From Bacteroides bouchesdurhonensis (GTDB lineage Bacteria; Bacteroidota; Bacteroidia; Bacteroidales; Bacteroidaceae): 64,000 nt of DNA. Position numbers and translations under genes: made by a program. Shown piece by piece: positions 53,364-61,745 of the stretch (positions are counted from its first letter, which is position 1; each line of letters starts with the position of its first letter). Under the pieces are notes generated by a model, which saw nothing but the letters and a program-made list of their open reading frames with translations, did not search any database and was not told the DNA's origin. The stretch lies in the NCBI RefSeq assembly GCF_900155865.1, contig NZ_LT707006.1, positions 1,013,626-1,077,625 of the forward strand, written 5' to 3'.

Positions 53364-53655
53364 AGCACTTTGTTTTTAGGCATAGTCACACTTAGTTTTA
53401 AGCATAGTCAAAATGTCTCGTAACAACGTAGAATACAAAGTGTTTCACTGCTTGAAACACTCTGTTCGGTATATCTAAACACTTTGTTTCGCATCTTTGA
53501 ACACTTTGTTCTCACTGCTTGAAACACTTTGTTTTGCACCTCTGAACAGTTAGTTTCAAGTGTTGAAACTAAAAGTTTCACCCTAATGAAACGTTTATTT
53601 CCCCTGCTTGAAACTAAACGTTTCCCCGCCTGAAACTCCTAGTACCCCTATATTA
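53364..53655. repeat. Phased array of about thirteen 22-23-bp dyad units
   Basis: Units begin near 53365, 53388, 53411, 53433, 53455, 53477, 53499, 53522, 53544, 53566, 53589, 53611 and 53633 (steps 22-23). The best units read AAACACTTTGTTTCGCATCTTTG. Many carry a dyad: GAAAC-N5-GTTTC (53565-53579, 53610-53624) or TGTTTCA-N5-TGAAACA (53441-53459). The start at 53365 is 5x22 bp from the last TATTAATA, so both tracts share one phase. Not a CRISPR: no conserved repeat/spacer division. Confidence 0.85.
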
Positions 53656-54371
53656 TAACTATTCCTGTATTTACTTCACACCCTCATGTTATACTTCCTA
53701 TTTCACTTCCCCCATATTTGTTTTTTTCCTGGTTCACTTTACTCTTTCAGTTATTCCTTCCTGATTCAGTTTGCACAGGAATAATGACTATTCCTAAGAA
53801 CGCTTAACACCGATTGATTATTCCTTTCTGATTCACTATACATCTCCAAGATTTTTTCCTATCATAAGCATTCTCCTTGATTTTCTACAGCCTTTTCCAC
53901 CAATCTCACCTTATTTCTCCCTTTATTTAAAACATAACCTCTTGAATAAGCGTTAAATTATTATCCCGTTGTATATCAGCTGTTTACGGATGTCCCATCC
54001 CTATGATTTATCTCCTGAACCTTTCCTCACGAGTGAGGGCAAATCGTTGCTCCCACTCTTCTCCCCCCGTATCTCTCATCACTGAACCCCCTATAAACAG
54101 GGACTTTTATGAACATAGTTAGGGCGTGAGGGCAAATTGAATACAAATTACGTGTGGTGACATAATCCTGAGTTCCAGTTTCTCTTTCTTCTTTTCCTTC
54201 TCGCGCGTCTCGCGCGCGCGTAATATAATAATGAGCTTTCCTTTCCCCTTGTTTTCCTTCCAATTGAAAATTATGTTCTACAACATCCCTATCCCTCAGC
54301 CACTTACCCGCCGCCATAAAAAAACATGCATAAAAAGTGCTTAAAAATTAGGATCACATCCTAAAATCCCC
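53656..54371. other. Non-coding pyrimidine-rich tract upstream of rRNA-type promoters
   Basis: About 700 bp without credible genes. It holds repeated TTATTCCT/CTGATTCA words (53751, 53819), two copies of GTGAGGGCAAAT (near 54034 and 54129) and a CGCGCG tract (54201-54220, CGCGCGTCTCGCGCGCGCG), odd in an AT-rich genome. A minus-strand frame here (54027-54317) is not gene-like. Confidence 0.5.
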
Positions 54372-54379
54372 TACTTTTG
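54372..54379 (+). promoter_or_regulatory. rRNA-type promoter P1 (-7 element)
   Basis: TACTTTTG followed by CACCCGCTTT, the same downstream word as P3. The -33 position reads TTAG, weaker than in P2 and P3. Confidence 0.55.
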
Positions 54380-54473
54380 CACCCGCTTTCCAAGAGAAGA
54401 AAGCCTTAGTTGCTTGACATGCTGCAAAAGCGTAATTCGGCTTAAATAAAGAACAAAAAAACTTCTTAAAAGT

Positions 54474-54506
54474 TTTGGAAGTAATGTAATAAAGTTCTTA
54501 TCTTTG
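54474..54506 (+). promoter_or_regulatory. rRNA-type promoter P2
   Basis: TTTG (54474-54477), 21 bp, TATCTTTG (54499-54506), exact Bacteroides consensus, preceded by an A-tract (AACAAAAAAACTTC) like an UP element. Confidence 0.75.
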
Positions 54507-54625
54507 TCGTCCAATTCGCAAAGAAACGGTTTAAAAAGCTTCTTCTTGTTTGTCCCTTCTTTCCCTTTCGCTAAGAGAGCCTTAGAAAGAACCAAGAGAA
54601 GGATCTGAAAAAAACTTCCGAAATA

Positions 54626-54657
54626 TTTGGCAGTTACAAATAAACCCTTTACCTTTG
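54626..54657 (+). promoter_or_regulatory. rRNA-type promoter P3
   Basis: TTTG (54626-54629), 20 bp, TACCTTTG (54650-54657), then CACCCGCTTTTGAAG. The A-tract upstream (GAAAAAAACTTCCG) repeats that of P2, so the promoters arose by tandem duplication. Confidence 0.8.
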
Positions 54658-54746
54658 CACCCGCTTTTGAAGATGAAGCGATTAAGTTCTTTGACATATT
54701 GATAAACAATACAAGTAGTACAAGAAAAAATGTAATAAGCAAATTT
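54658..54746 (+). other. rRNA-like leader, cut off by IS21
   Basis: AAGTTCTTTGACATATTG (54684-54701) then AACAATACAAGTAGTACAAG resembles the leader just upstream of 16S rRNA in Bacteroides. No 16S sequence follows; the IS21 end begins instead. Assignment rests on recognition of leader words and the triple promoter, not on a search. Confidence 0.6.
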
Positions 54747-54831
54747 TAAATCGTCATTTTTCGGTAAAGTTAAATCACCATTTAATAATTGAGACTACCA
54801 GTTTATACTATTGATTACATTTTAATGTTGG

Positions 54832-55623
54832 TCATCTTTGGCTGGGGGTACCCCCAGCCAAAGATGCGTCTTTTTCCTCTTCAAAAATGGATTTTCGGTT
54901 TCCCATGCGGTAGCTTTGCCCGGCGAGTTTTATGACCTCGCAGTGATATAACAGCCTGTCCAGAATTGCTGAAGCCAGCACTTCGTCATCCAGCGTTTTG
55001 GCCCATTCGGTGGGTGCCTTGTTCGTGGTAATTATCAGTGAGGCTTTCTCATGAAGCGTGTTGATCAGATTGAAGAATCCTGCGGCATCCTCTTTTTTCA
55101 CCGGGAAGAGCATTATATCATCGATGGCCACCAGATCAGCTTTGAGCAGACGGTTGTATGCACTCATGGCCGAAGGCATCAGCGTTTTCATCTTGATGGT
55201 GTTTATGACATCCTCCATCGTGACCATGTAAGCCTTGTATCCTTGCCCCACAGCCTCGTACACGAGTCCTGCGGCGATAAAGGTCTTGCCTGTTCCGGAA
55301 GGTCCCATGAGTATCAGGTTGTAGTTCTGTTCGAGCCACCCCAGCCGGCGCAGTTCACGCAGTCTTGGTGCGGTTATACCTTGCGAGTAGTTGTGGTCGA
55401 AAAGGTCGAGGTCGTGTCTTGCCGGCAGAGCCGCCGCTTTCAGCCGCCGTTGGAAGTCCTTGCTGTCTCTTTCCTGAACCTCGCGGGAGAGCAGGTCATG
55501 CAGGAACTCGACATGGGTTTTTCCCTGCTCCTGCGCCAGATGAGCTTCAGATTCCAGCAGGCGTGGCAGGGCGTACAGGCGCAGACGCGAGCACAGGTTC
55601 TTGATTTGTTCGTTCGTTATCAT
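54832..55623 (-). CDS. istB: IS21 helper ATPase IstB
   Basis: AAA+ ATPase of 263 residues that assists IstA in target capture. Walker A GPSGTGKTFIAAGL (about 110-123), Walker B DLVAIDDIMLF, sensor TTNKAP, and the C-terminal DRLLYHCEVIKLAGQSYRM. Its ATG overlaps the istA stop by 4 bp, the usual coupled arrangement. Full length; the last 12 codons lie in a perfect palindrome. Confidence 0.95.
   Translation of the reverse strand: MITNEQIKNLCSRLRLYALPRLLESEAHLAQEQGKTHVEFLHDLLSREVQERDSKDFQRRLKAAALPARHDLDLFDHNYSQGITAPRLRELRRLGWLEQNYNLILMGPSGTGKTFIAAGLVYEAVGQGYKAYMVTMEDVINTIKMKTLMPSAMSAYNRLLKADLVAIDDIMLFPVKKEDAAGFFNLINTLHEKASLIITTNKAPTEWAKTLDDEVLASAILDRLLYHCEVIKLAGQSYRMGNRKSIFEEEKDASLAGGTPSQR
54833..54866. 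repeat. Perfect 34-bp palindrome at istB 3' end
   Basis: CATCTTTGGCTGGGGG TA CCCCCAGCCAAAGATG without loop, covering the final istB codons and most of its stop. Could end istAB transcription or block outside read-through from P1-P3. Confidence 0.85.
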
Positions 55624-57185
55624 ACGAAAAGGGTGTTAAAGGTGGATATGTCTGTTTTCTCGGGGATCATGGCGGATGTGTCGGCTCCGGGAACCGGCCC
55701 GGTTTCCGTCCGGACCTCGATGGGGGCTTCTCCCTTACGGATCCTGAGGGTCTCGGCTACCTCCATCAGGCTGCATCCGTTGAAGACACCTGCCTTGAGG
55801 CACTCGGCAAAAGCTTCGGTAAGCGTGATGTCCGAGTATGCCGCGTGGCGCCGCACTATAAACTGGAGGTTGTCGCGGTAATTACGGGCCTTATGCACAC
55901 GTAGTTGTGACAAATATGTATCAATCACCGTGCTTACGGGAAGTTCTTTGCGTACAAAAGCCTCATAATCGTCCAGCGGGGCTTCGCGGTCACGCCGGTG
56001 GGAGGTGTTGCTTACCAGACGTCCCTTATCTCCGCTTATTTTGTGAACGGCAAGGGTTTTGCCTGTCTCATGGCTGTAGATATATAGCCGGCCTTCCTTT
56101 TCTTCGATATAGACCAGTGTCTGATGGCCGCGGTAGGTGCCTGTGGGAACGCTGTAATAGTTGCCCCTGTAGGTTATCACGTTGTCCTTGCGCACGTGAT
56201 GCGGCAAGAGGGTTTCGCAAGGGACTGTCGGAACTCCCTTATAAGGCGTGAGGTGTGCTTTCTCCGTCTCGAACTCCTCAGACGGGACACGACGTATGCC
56301 GTGGTGTTCCGTGCCGTTGGCCGTGCGTTCCAACCAGCCAAGGGCCTCCTTGTTGAGCAGGCCTATGTCAACCAACTCGCGGCCGCGAAGGAAGTTGTAC
56401 TTCACATATTTGACGACGTTCTCTATCTTGCCTTTGCTCTGGGGATCGGATTTGCGACAGAACACGGGCTCAAAGCCATGTTCACGGACAAGAGTGCGGA
56501 AACCGCGGGTAAGCACCAGGTCACCAAGGTTTTCATTGACAAGAAACACCTTGTCCTGGTCATAAACTATTTTTCGGGGTACTCCCCCGAAGAACTCGAA
56601 AGCCAGTTCATGGGCATAAACCGCAAGAGCGGTGGTAAACGGTGTACGGCTAAAGAAGACGAACTTATACCTGCTGCGGCTCAGGCACATCGCAAAGAAA
56701 TACACTTTTAAAGACTGTCCCGGAGGTGTCTTCATCCACCGTTCACCGAAGTCGCATTGGGCGTATTCGCCATAGGCCGTCTCGGGCTGTTTCTCATAGG
56801 GGCGGTAACCTTTCTCAACCTCCTTGGGAAGATCGTGCGTTAAACGCAACCGGTTGACGAAGTTGAAGACCGTTTTGGGAGTCACGCACGGAAGATCCGA
56901 AAAATGCTCCTTCAAGCGGTCATGGAGCTGCGGAGCGGACAAAAAAGGCCACTTGCGCAACTCATTGACTACATAAGATTCATAGCCGTCAAGTTTATGA
57001 CCGTAATGACGGTCATAGCTCTGGCTGGAAATGAACTCTTCTTCTGTCATGGACAGATACTTGGCCACCGTTTGACGGTGGAGACCTAAGGATTGACCTA
57101 TTTGGGTCTTGTTTAGGCCAGTTGAAAATAATTCTTTAACTTTGTACCACATCAGATACTTCTTTAATTGGGAAGTCTCGGTCAT
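55620..57185 (-). CDS. istA: IS21 transposase IstA
   Basis: DDE transposase of 521 residues. N-terminal HTH (KTQIGQSLGLHRQTVAKYL), RNase H-like core with first Asp in AQCDFGERW, second in KIVYDQDKVFLV and the Glu in SKGKIENVVKYVK, then a C-terminal beta domain (ITYRGNYYSVPTG). The start is the Met of MTETSQLKKYL; nine upstream codons (from 57212) are open but lack the family pattern. Intact, so the element may still move. Confidence 0.93.
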   Translation of the reverse strand: MTETSQLKKYLMWYKVKELFSTGLNKTQIGQSLGLHRQTVAKYLSMTEEEFISSQSYDRHYGHKLDGYESYVVNELRKWPFLSAPQLHDRLKEHFSDLPCVTPKTVFNFVNRLRLTHDLPKEVEKGYRPYEKQPETAYGEYAQCDFGERWMKTPPGQSLKVYFFAMCLSRSRYKFVFFSRTPFTTALAVYAHELAFEFFGGVPRKIVYDQDKVFLVNENLGDLVLTRGFRTLVREHGFEPVFCRKSDPQSKGKIENVVKYVKYNFLRGRELVDIGLLNKEALGWLERTANGTEHHGIRRVPSEEFETEKAHLTPYKGVPTVPCETLLPHHVRKDNVITYRGNYYSVPTGTYRGHQTLVYIEEKEGRLYIYSHETGKTLAVHKISGDKGRLVSNTSHRRDREAPLDDYEAFVRKELPVSTVIDTYLSQLRVHKARNYRDNLQFIVRRHAAYSDITLTEAFAECLKAGVFNGCSLMEVAETLRIRKGEAPIEVRTETGPVPGADTSAMIPEKTDISTFNTLFV

Positions 57186-57399
57186 AGCATTGTAATTAGT
57201 AGTTAGCACCACAAAATTACAATGCTATTTTTTCTAATCATGTCGATTTTACTTTTCCGATTTTTGACGATACAAAGTTACCGATTACAAATGCTGTTTT
57301 CAAAGATTTTTGTTATCTTGTAGCCGATTTAAAATACGATGTCAGAAACATTATATTAGGAGTTTAATGATAAAAACACAATATTTAAAGACTTGAAAA

Positions 57400-57846
57400 A
57401 TGGAAAAATTAAGATATTTCATAGTTATATTATTAGGAATACTAATGTATAGCTGTACATCTCATTCACCTTTAAAGAAATATAGAGAGACAAAAGTAAA
57501 TGCAAATATGTTGGATACTATATCTTATAATCGCCTAGGTGCTTATAAAGAGACAGCAGAAGTGACCTACCTATTTGGATTCATCCCGCTTAATATTTAT
57601 GGATGTGGAAGTGAACATGCTCCTATTTCTCCAAATGAATTAGAGGTATTATCGAAGGAGCAGGAAGAAAGTGCACCATTATATGATAAAAGTATGATGA
57701 GATTACTTATAAGTCCGAAGGTTTCTACTGAAATTAATTTCAAGTATTTAGGCATTTATAAATATAAAAGAACAACTATTGAAGGGATAAGTGTAAGTTC
57801 ACTTTCTCAAAATGAAAGGGTACTACTAGGTATAATAAATAACTAA
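57400..57846 (+). CDS. Unknown small lipoprotein
   Basis: Lipoprotein of 148 residues; signal with lipobox LMYSC (Cys near 19). The rest (YLFGFIPLNIYGCGSEHAP, ISPKVSTEINFKYLGIYKYKRTTIEGISVS) has no family I recognise. AT-rich, between the IS21 element and the Kdp remains, transcribed toward them. It looks intact, so may be a recent arrival or an old neighbour of the rearranged right flank. Confidence 0.6.
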   Translation: MEKLRYFIVILLGILMYSCTSHSPLKKYRETKVNANMLDTISYNRLGAYKETAEVTYLFGFIPLNIYGCGSEHAPISPNELEVLSKEQEESAPLYDKSMMRLLISPKVSTEINFKYLGIYKYKRTTIEGISVSSLSQNERVLLGIINN

Positions 57847-57897
57847 TATTGTTGTATGTGATTGATAAATAGTTAATTATGCTCTATTCTACTTCTC

Positions 57898-57913
57898 TGG
57901 CACGCATTTGGCA
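57898..57913 (+). promoter_or_regulatory. Sigma-54 (-24/-12) promoter of the kdp relic
   Basis: TGGCACGCATTTGGCA: GG and GC are exactly 10 bp apart, and 15 of 16 positions fit TGGCACG-N4-TTGCA (one mismatch, G for T). It lies about 97 bp before kdpF. Matches the NtrC-type regulator relic upstream and the intact rpoN in the window. Confidence 0.7.
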
Positions 57914-58010
57914 TAATACATGGCAGATAATTTTAATAGTTAATCATAAAAAAGAAAGAAGATGGAAATTACACTCTCATTCATTTTTGCCTGTTAAGCG
58001 GGATTGTTTT

Positions 58011-58103
58011 ATGTACATAGCACTATTTGTATTGGGTATTGTAATCTTCGGTTATTTAATGTATTACTTATTAGACCCGAAAAGTTTTAAATTACACAAT
58101 TAA
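58011..58103 (+). CDS. kdpF: KdpF-like small membrane subunit
   Basis: Protein of 30 residues, MYIALFVLGIVIFGYLMYYL then LDPKSFK: one hydrophobic helix, the size and pattern of KdpF, which stabilises the K+-transporting KdpABC complex. It is 9 bp upstream of the kdpA fragment, the normal order. A longer frame from 57879 was rejected because it adds soluble sequence across the promoter leader. Intact, but its partners are destroyed, so probably non-functional. Confidence 0.78.
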   Translation: MYIALFVLGIVIFGYLMYYLLDPKSFKLHN

Positions 58104-58112
58104 GGTAAAAGT

Positions 58113-58385
58113 ATGAACACAGAAATTTCAGGGGTGATTTTGCAAATTATCCTGATGTTGGTATTGTCTTATCCATTGGGAAAATACATTGCAAAGGTTT
58201 ATAAAGGAGAAAAGACGGGTCAGTCCGAAAAGGGGCAGGAACAAATGGTGTCTCAAGGTCCTACTACTGCTATTATTCCTATTAAACAATTAGGTACGAA
58301 TGGAGGTGGCTACTTTGGTGTAAATTCATCTCATCCGTTGGAGAATCCAACTTACCTGACGAATATTGCAGAATGCTGGTCTATT
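58113..58385 (+). pseudogene. kdpA: kdpA fragment with internal deletion
   Basis: KdpA N-terminus (MNTEISGVILQI to VYKGEKTG, about 35 residues) is joined directly to the selectivity-filter part GQEQMVSQGPTTAIIPIKQLG and GTNGGGYFGVNSSHPLENP, ending ECWSI. About 190 residues between and all later helices are lost. Normal KdpA has about 560 residues. Confidence 0.9.
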
Positions 58386-58539
58386 TGCAGATTATAGTAA
58401 TACTGTTATTACCATTGCTTCTTTAATCTCGTTGTTCGTTTGTTTAATTCCGACGACTATCGGTGGGCTACTGTCTGCTATTGGTATTGCCGGAATGGAT
58501 CGTGCACTTCGTGCTAATGTCATTACTAAACCTGGTAAA
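58384..58539 (+). pseudogene. kdpB: kdpB fragment
   Basis: [20 protein letters not shown] and [20 protein letters not shown] through ANVITKPGK: the conserved KdpB helix and loop just before its DKTGT site, which is lost. It joins kdpA with a frame change and runs straight into the kinase fragment. Confidence 0.9.
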
Positions 58540-58981
58540 TTGCAAATGATACCGAAAATAACTAGGCCGATCGAGTTGATAGAATATGTGATTAAGACAA
58601 ATTAGGTACAAGCATTCAGATAGAAGTAGAATATCCGGAAGAGAAAATAGGAAAACTTTTTGTTGATAGCGAAAAGATAGCATGGGTGTTGACTAATTTA
58701 TTGAGCAATGCTATCCGTTATTCCAAAGAAAACGGTCGTGTCATTATTGGTGCTAAACGAGAGGAAGAAATTATCGAACTTTATGTCCAAGACTTCGGCA
58801 AAGGCATTGATCCGCGTTATCATAAAAGTATTTTCGACCGTTATTTCCGTGTGCCAGGTACGAAAGTACAGGGTAGCGGGTTAGGATTGTCTATCTCTAG
58901 AGACTTTGTGGAAGCTCATGATGGTACATTGACAGTAGATTGGGTAAAGGGAGTCGCTTTATGATGCGATTGAAGGCTTGA
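58540..58981 (+). pseudogene. Sensor kinase fragment (KdpD-associated, C-terminal half)
   Basis: Begins [22 protein letters not shown], a CAG-to-TAG change follows, then after a frame shift IQIEVEYPEEKIG and the ATPase domain LTNLLSNAIRYSKENGR, VQDFGKGIDPRYH, GSGLGLSISRDF. A last frame shift near 58940 is followed by GKGSRFMMRLKA and stop. The N-terminal sensor and H box are gone. An apparently open 92-codon stretch inside is not a gene of its own. Confidence 0.85.
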
Positions 58982-59087
58982 TGGAGAGAAAAATCTATTT
59001 CATATCTTTTTCATTGTAAGTCCTATCAAAATGCACATTATCTATATTTTATAGCATGAGAGAACAGAATCTATCCGGGAAAAAACG

Positions 59088-59095
59088 TATTTTTG
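59088..59095 (+). promoter_or_regulatory. Candidate -7 element for GH127 gene
   Basis: TATTTTTG, 74 bp before the start; no clear -33. Confidence 0.4.
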
Positions 59096-59169
59096 CTACA
59101 TGCTTTGTATGGAATTGTGATAGTATTCTTAATTAGTAATTCCTTTATTCAAAATAAATTAAATTATAT

Positions 59170-61644
59170 ATGGAGAAAAAACTACTAAAATGGATGTATT
59201 GGGGAATCTTATTACTGTTTGCATCTTGTGCTTCTATGGTAAAAAAAGAAAGTGCGGAGATATTGCAATCTGTTCCTTTTCATCGGGTGCATCTGGAAGA
59301 TAACTTTTGGTTACCTCGTTTGAAGACTCAGAAAGAGATTCTTGTTCCGTTTGCGTTGGAGAAAACCAGACCGGCTATGGATAACTTGAGGAAAACCGGT
59401 AATTTCTTGAAAGGAATCAAAGATGAATTACCTTTTCCACATCGTTTTATTGCTTCTGATTTGTATAAGGTGATGGAAGGAGCTGCTTATCTACTTATTC
59501 TGGAAAAAGACTCAATGTTGGAACATACCATGGATAGTATCATTGATCTGATTGGTGACGCGCAGCAGGAGGATGGATATTTGTATGAATCCCATACAAC
59601 AGGTGTGGCAGCCCAGCATAAGGATGAAATGGGAGAAAAGCCTTATTCATGGGTTGTTCATAGCCATGAACTGTACAATATGGGACATATGTATGAAGGA
59701 GCAGTAGCTTATTATCAGGCAACCGGCAAAGATAAATGGCTGAATATTGCAAAGAAAAATGCCCGTCATATTAATCATGTGTTTTTTGAAGGCGATCCGA
59801 ACTATAATAATGGCAAACCTATTAATCAGGCACCGGGACATGAAGAGATAGAATTAGCATTGGTTAAGCTATTTCAAGCTACAAATGATTCGCTTTATCT
59901 GCAAATGGCTAAGAAGTTTATAGATATACGTGGAGTGACTTATAAACCTGAAGGAGAAGGAGTGATGTCGCCGGATTATGCCCAACAACACTTGCCGGTA
60001 CGTGAACAAACAAAAGCTGTCGGACATTCAGTCAGAGCTACCTATCTTTACGCCGGTATGGCTGATGTACTTGCTCAAACGGGCGATGAAACTTTAAAAC
60101 CTGCTTTGGATAGTATCTGGGCTAATATTGTGGATACCCGAATGCATATTACTGGTGGTTTGGGAGCCATTCATGGAATTGAAGGGTTCGGACCGGAATA
60201 TGTGCTACCGAATAAGGAAGCATATAATGAAACTTGCGCAGCAGTAGGGAATGTGATGTTCAACTATCGTATGTTCATGGCCGAAAAAGATGCTAAATAT
60301 ATTGATGTCGCAGAAGTTGCATTATATAATAATGTCTTGGCAGGGGTGAATCTTGAAGGCAATAAGTTCTTTTACGTCAATCCGTTAGAAGCAAATGGGA
60401 CTAAAGGTTTCAATCAAGGTAGGAAGGGGCGTTCACCGTGGTTTGATTGTGCATGTTGTCCTTCTAATATTGCCCGGCTTATTCCTCAGATAGCAGGAAT
60501 GATGTATGCACATACTAGTGATGATATTTATTGTACGCTATATGCCGGCACATCTACTACAGTTCCTTTGAGTACGGGTAAGGTCGATATTAAGCAAGAA
60601 ACAAACTATCCGTTTGATGAATCAGTGCGTTTTGAGATATCTCCGGAACGTGATGGACAAACTTTTGCAGTACATTTTCGTATACCTACATGGGTGACTA
60701 GCCAATTTGTTCCCGGTAAGTTATATAGCTATCTCAATAATGAGAATGCTGATTGGGAGTTGATACTTAATGACAAAAAGGTTTCTGCTCAAATAGAAAA
60801 AGGATTTGTTACTATCAATCGTGACTGGAAGAAAGGGGATCGGATAGAGCTTAAATTGCCTATGCCTGTTCGTTATAATACGGCTATTCATGAAGTGGAA
60901 GCAGATCTTGATCGTGTATGCATCACTAGAGGACCTTTGGTCTATTGTGCCGAAGCTATCGATAATGCTGCGTTAGTGAGTAGTTATGTGGTGAATGCTT
61001 CAGAAAAAGAAACTGTGCGTAAAGAAACTGAAGGGGTACTCAAGAATATTGATCTTGTCACGATACCGGCCACTTCTGTCTCTGATTCTAATATTCAACA
61101 GCTTACTTTAGTTCCTTATTATGCTTGGGATAATCGTGGAGATGATGCAATGATTGTATGGTTCCCTCAAACTGAGGATTTGGCTCGAGCATCTGTTCCT
61201 GTTATATCTGAATATATTTCTAAAGTGAACGCATCTCATACGTTTGAATTGGATAATATGTATGCTATGGTAGCTAATAAATATCCGGATAGTTCATCGG
61301 ATACTTCAATTGAACGATGGACAAGTTGGCCGGAGAAAGGGAAAAGCCAATGGGTAGAATTAAAACTGAAAGCTCCTCTTAATTTACAAAGCTTGTCGGT
61401 ATATTGGTATGATGATAATGGTGGCGTACAAATCCCAAAGTCGTGGAAGCTGGAGTATAAGAGTGATGGTAAATGGAATGATTTTCCATTGTATGTTACT
61501 GATGAATATGAGGTACAAAAGAATCAGTATAATATGGTACATCCCGGGAAACCGATAATCACTGATGCACTTCGTTTGCAGATACAACCAAAACCAGACG
61601 CAGCTGTAGGTATTTTAAGTATTGATATTGAAGAAGTGAAATAG
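59170..61644 (+). CDS. GH127 family beta-L-arabinofuranosidase-like lipoprotein
   Basis: Secreted lipoprotein of 824 residues (lipobox FASC, Cys near 20). GH127 (DUF1680) catalytic barrel about 35-600: Zn/catalytic residues in EAYNETCAAVGN (Glu and Cys near 354-357) and WFDCACCPSNIARL (nucleophile Cys near 430). The C-terminal 140 residues (LNLQSLSVYWYDDNGG) look like an F5/8-type sugar-binding domain. It should remove L-arabinofuranose or a related sugar from plant glycans. The first intact gene past the Kdp relic; convergent with the GH71/99-like gene. Confidence 0.9.
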   Translation: MEKKLLKWMYWGILLLFASCASMVKKESAEILQSVPFHRVHLEDNFWLPRLKTQKEILVPFALEKTRPAMDNLRKTGNFLKGIKDELPFPHRFIASDLYKVMEGAAYLLILEKDSMLEHTMDSIIDLIGDAQQEDGYLYESHTTGVAAQHKDEMGEKPYSWVVHSHELYNMGHMYEGAVAYYQATGKDKWLNIAKKNARHINHVFFEGDPNYNNGKPINQAPGHEEIELALVKLFQATNDSLYLQMAKKFIDIRGVTYKPEGEGVMSPDYAQQHLPVREQTKAVGHSVRATYLYAGMADVLAQTGDETLKPALDSIWANIVDTRMHITGGLGAIHGIEGFGPEYVLPNKEAYNETCAAVGNVMFNYRMFMAEKDAKYIDVAEVALYNNVLAGVNLEGNKFFYVNPLEANGTKGFNQGRKGRSPWFDCACCPSNIARLIPQIAGMMYAHTSDDIYCTLYAGTSTTVPLSTGKVDIKQETNYPFDESVRFEISPERDGQTFAVHFRIPTWVTSQFVPGKLYSYLNNENADWELILNDKKVSAQIEKGFVTINRDWKKGDRIELKLPMPVRYNTAIHEVEADLDRVCITRGPLVYCAEAIDNAALVSSYVVNASEKETVRKETEGVLKNIDLVTIPATSVSDSNIQQLTLVPYYAWDNRGDDAMIVWFPQTEDLARASVPVISEYISKVNASHTFELDNMYAMVANKYPDSSSDTSIERWTSWPEKGKSQWVELKLKAPLNLQSLSVYWYDDNGGVQIPKSWKLEYKSDGKWNDFPLYVTDEYEVQKNQYNMVHPGKPIITDALRLQIQPKPDAAVGILSIDIEEVK

Positions 61645-61703
61645 TTATCTTATCAAAGTGAATGAAAAAGTCTGAGACTAATGTCTTTTGATAAATAAGT
61701 TAT

Positions 61704-61745
61704 AAGATGGCACTATACATAAGAGTTTGTGTAGTGCCATTACTT
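61704..61745. terminator. Convergent terminator of the two glycosidase genes
   Basis: ATGGCACTA / TAGTGCCAT stem with flanking A/T; overlaps the stop codon of the minus-strand gene. Confidence 0.75.

Larger units (their letters stand above)
54747..57274 (-). mobile_element. IS21-family insertion sequence
   Basis: istA and istB on the minus strand, with imperfect terminal inverted repeats: the right end read inward is TGTATCGTCAAAAATCGG and the left end TAAATCGTCATTTTTCGG, homology continuing about 15 bp. The right end has the canonical TGT; the left is degenerate. No target-site duplication is visible (left flank CAAATTT, right flank AAGTTAC). Confidence 0.85.

Noticed and set aside
53364..53655. 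Possible CRISPR array
   Set aside because: The unit is only 22-23 bp, drifts continuously, shows no fixed repeat with unique spacers, and no cas gene is nearby.
54027..54742. Two minus-strand frames in the tract before IS21
   Set aside because: Low-complexity translation opposite rRNA-type promoters and a CGCG tract; no start context or family pattern.
54658..54746. Start of a 16S rRNA gene
   Set aside because: Only leader-like words are present; none of the conserved 16S beginning (GATCCTGGCTCAG) follows before the IS21 end.
55051..56711. Plus-strand frames opposite istA/istB
   Set aside because: Mirror frames of GC-rich transposase genes whose motifs are unambiguous on the minus strand.
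57879..58103. Longer start for the KdpF-like protein
   Set aside because: The added 44 residues overlap the -24/-12 promoter leader and have no resemblance to KdpF; the Met at 58011 gives the normal 30-residue size.
58686..58964. Small stand-alone histidine kinase ATPase domain gene
   Set aside because: Homology continues upstream and downstream through frame shifts and a stop, so it is a piece of a decayed sensor kinase.
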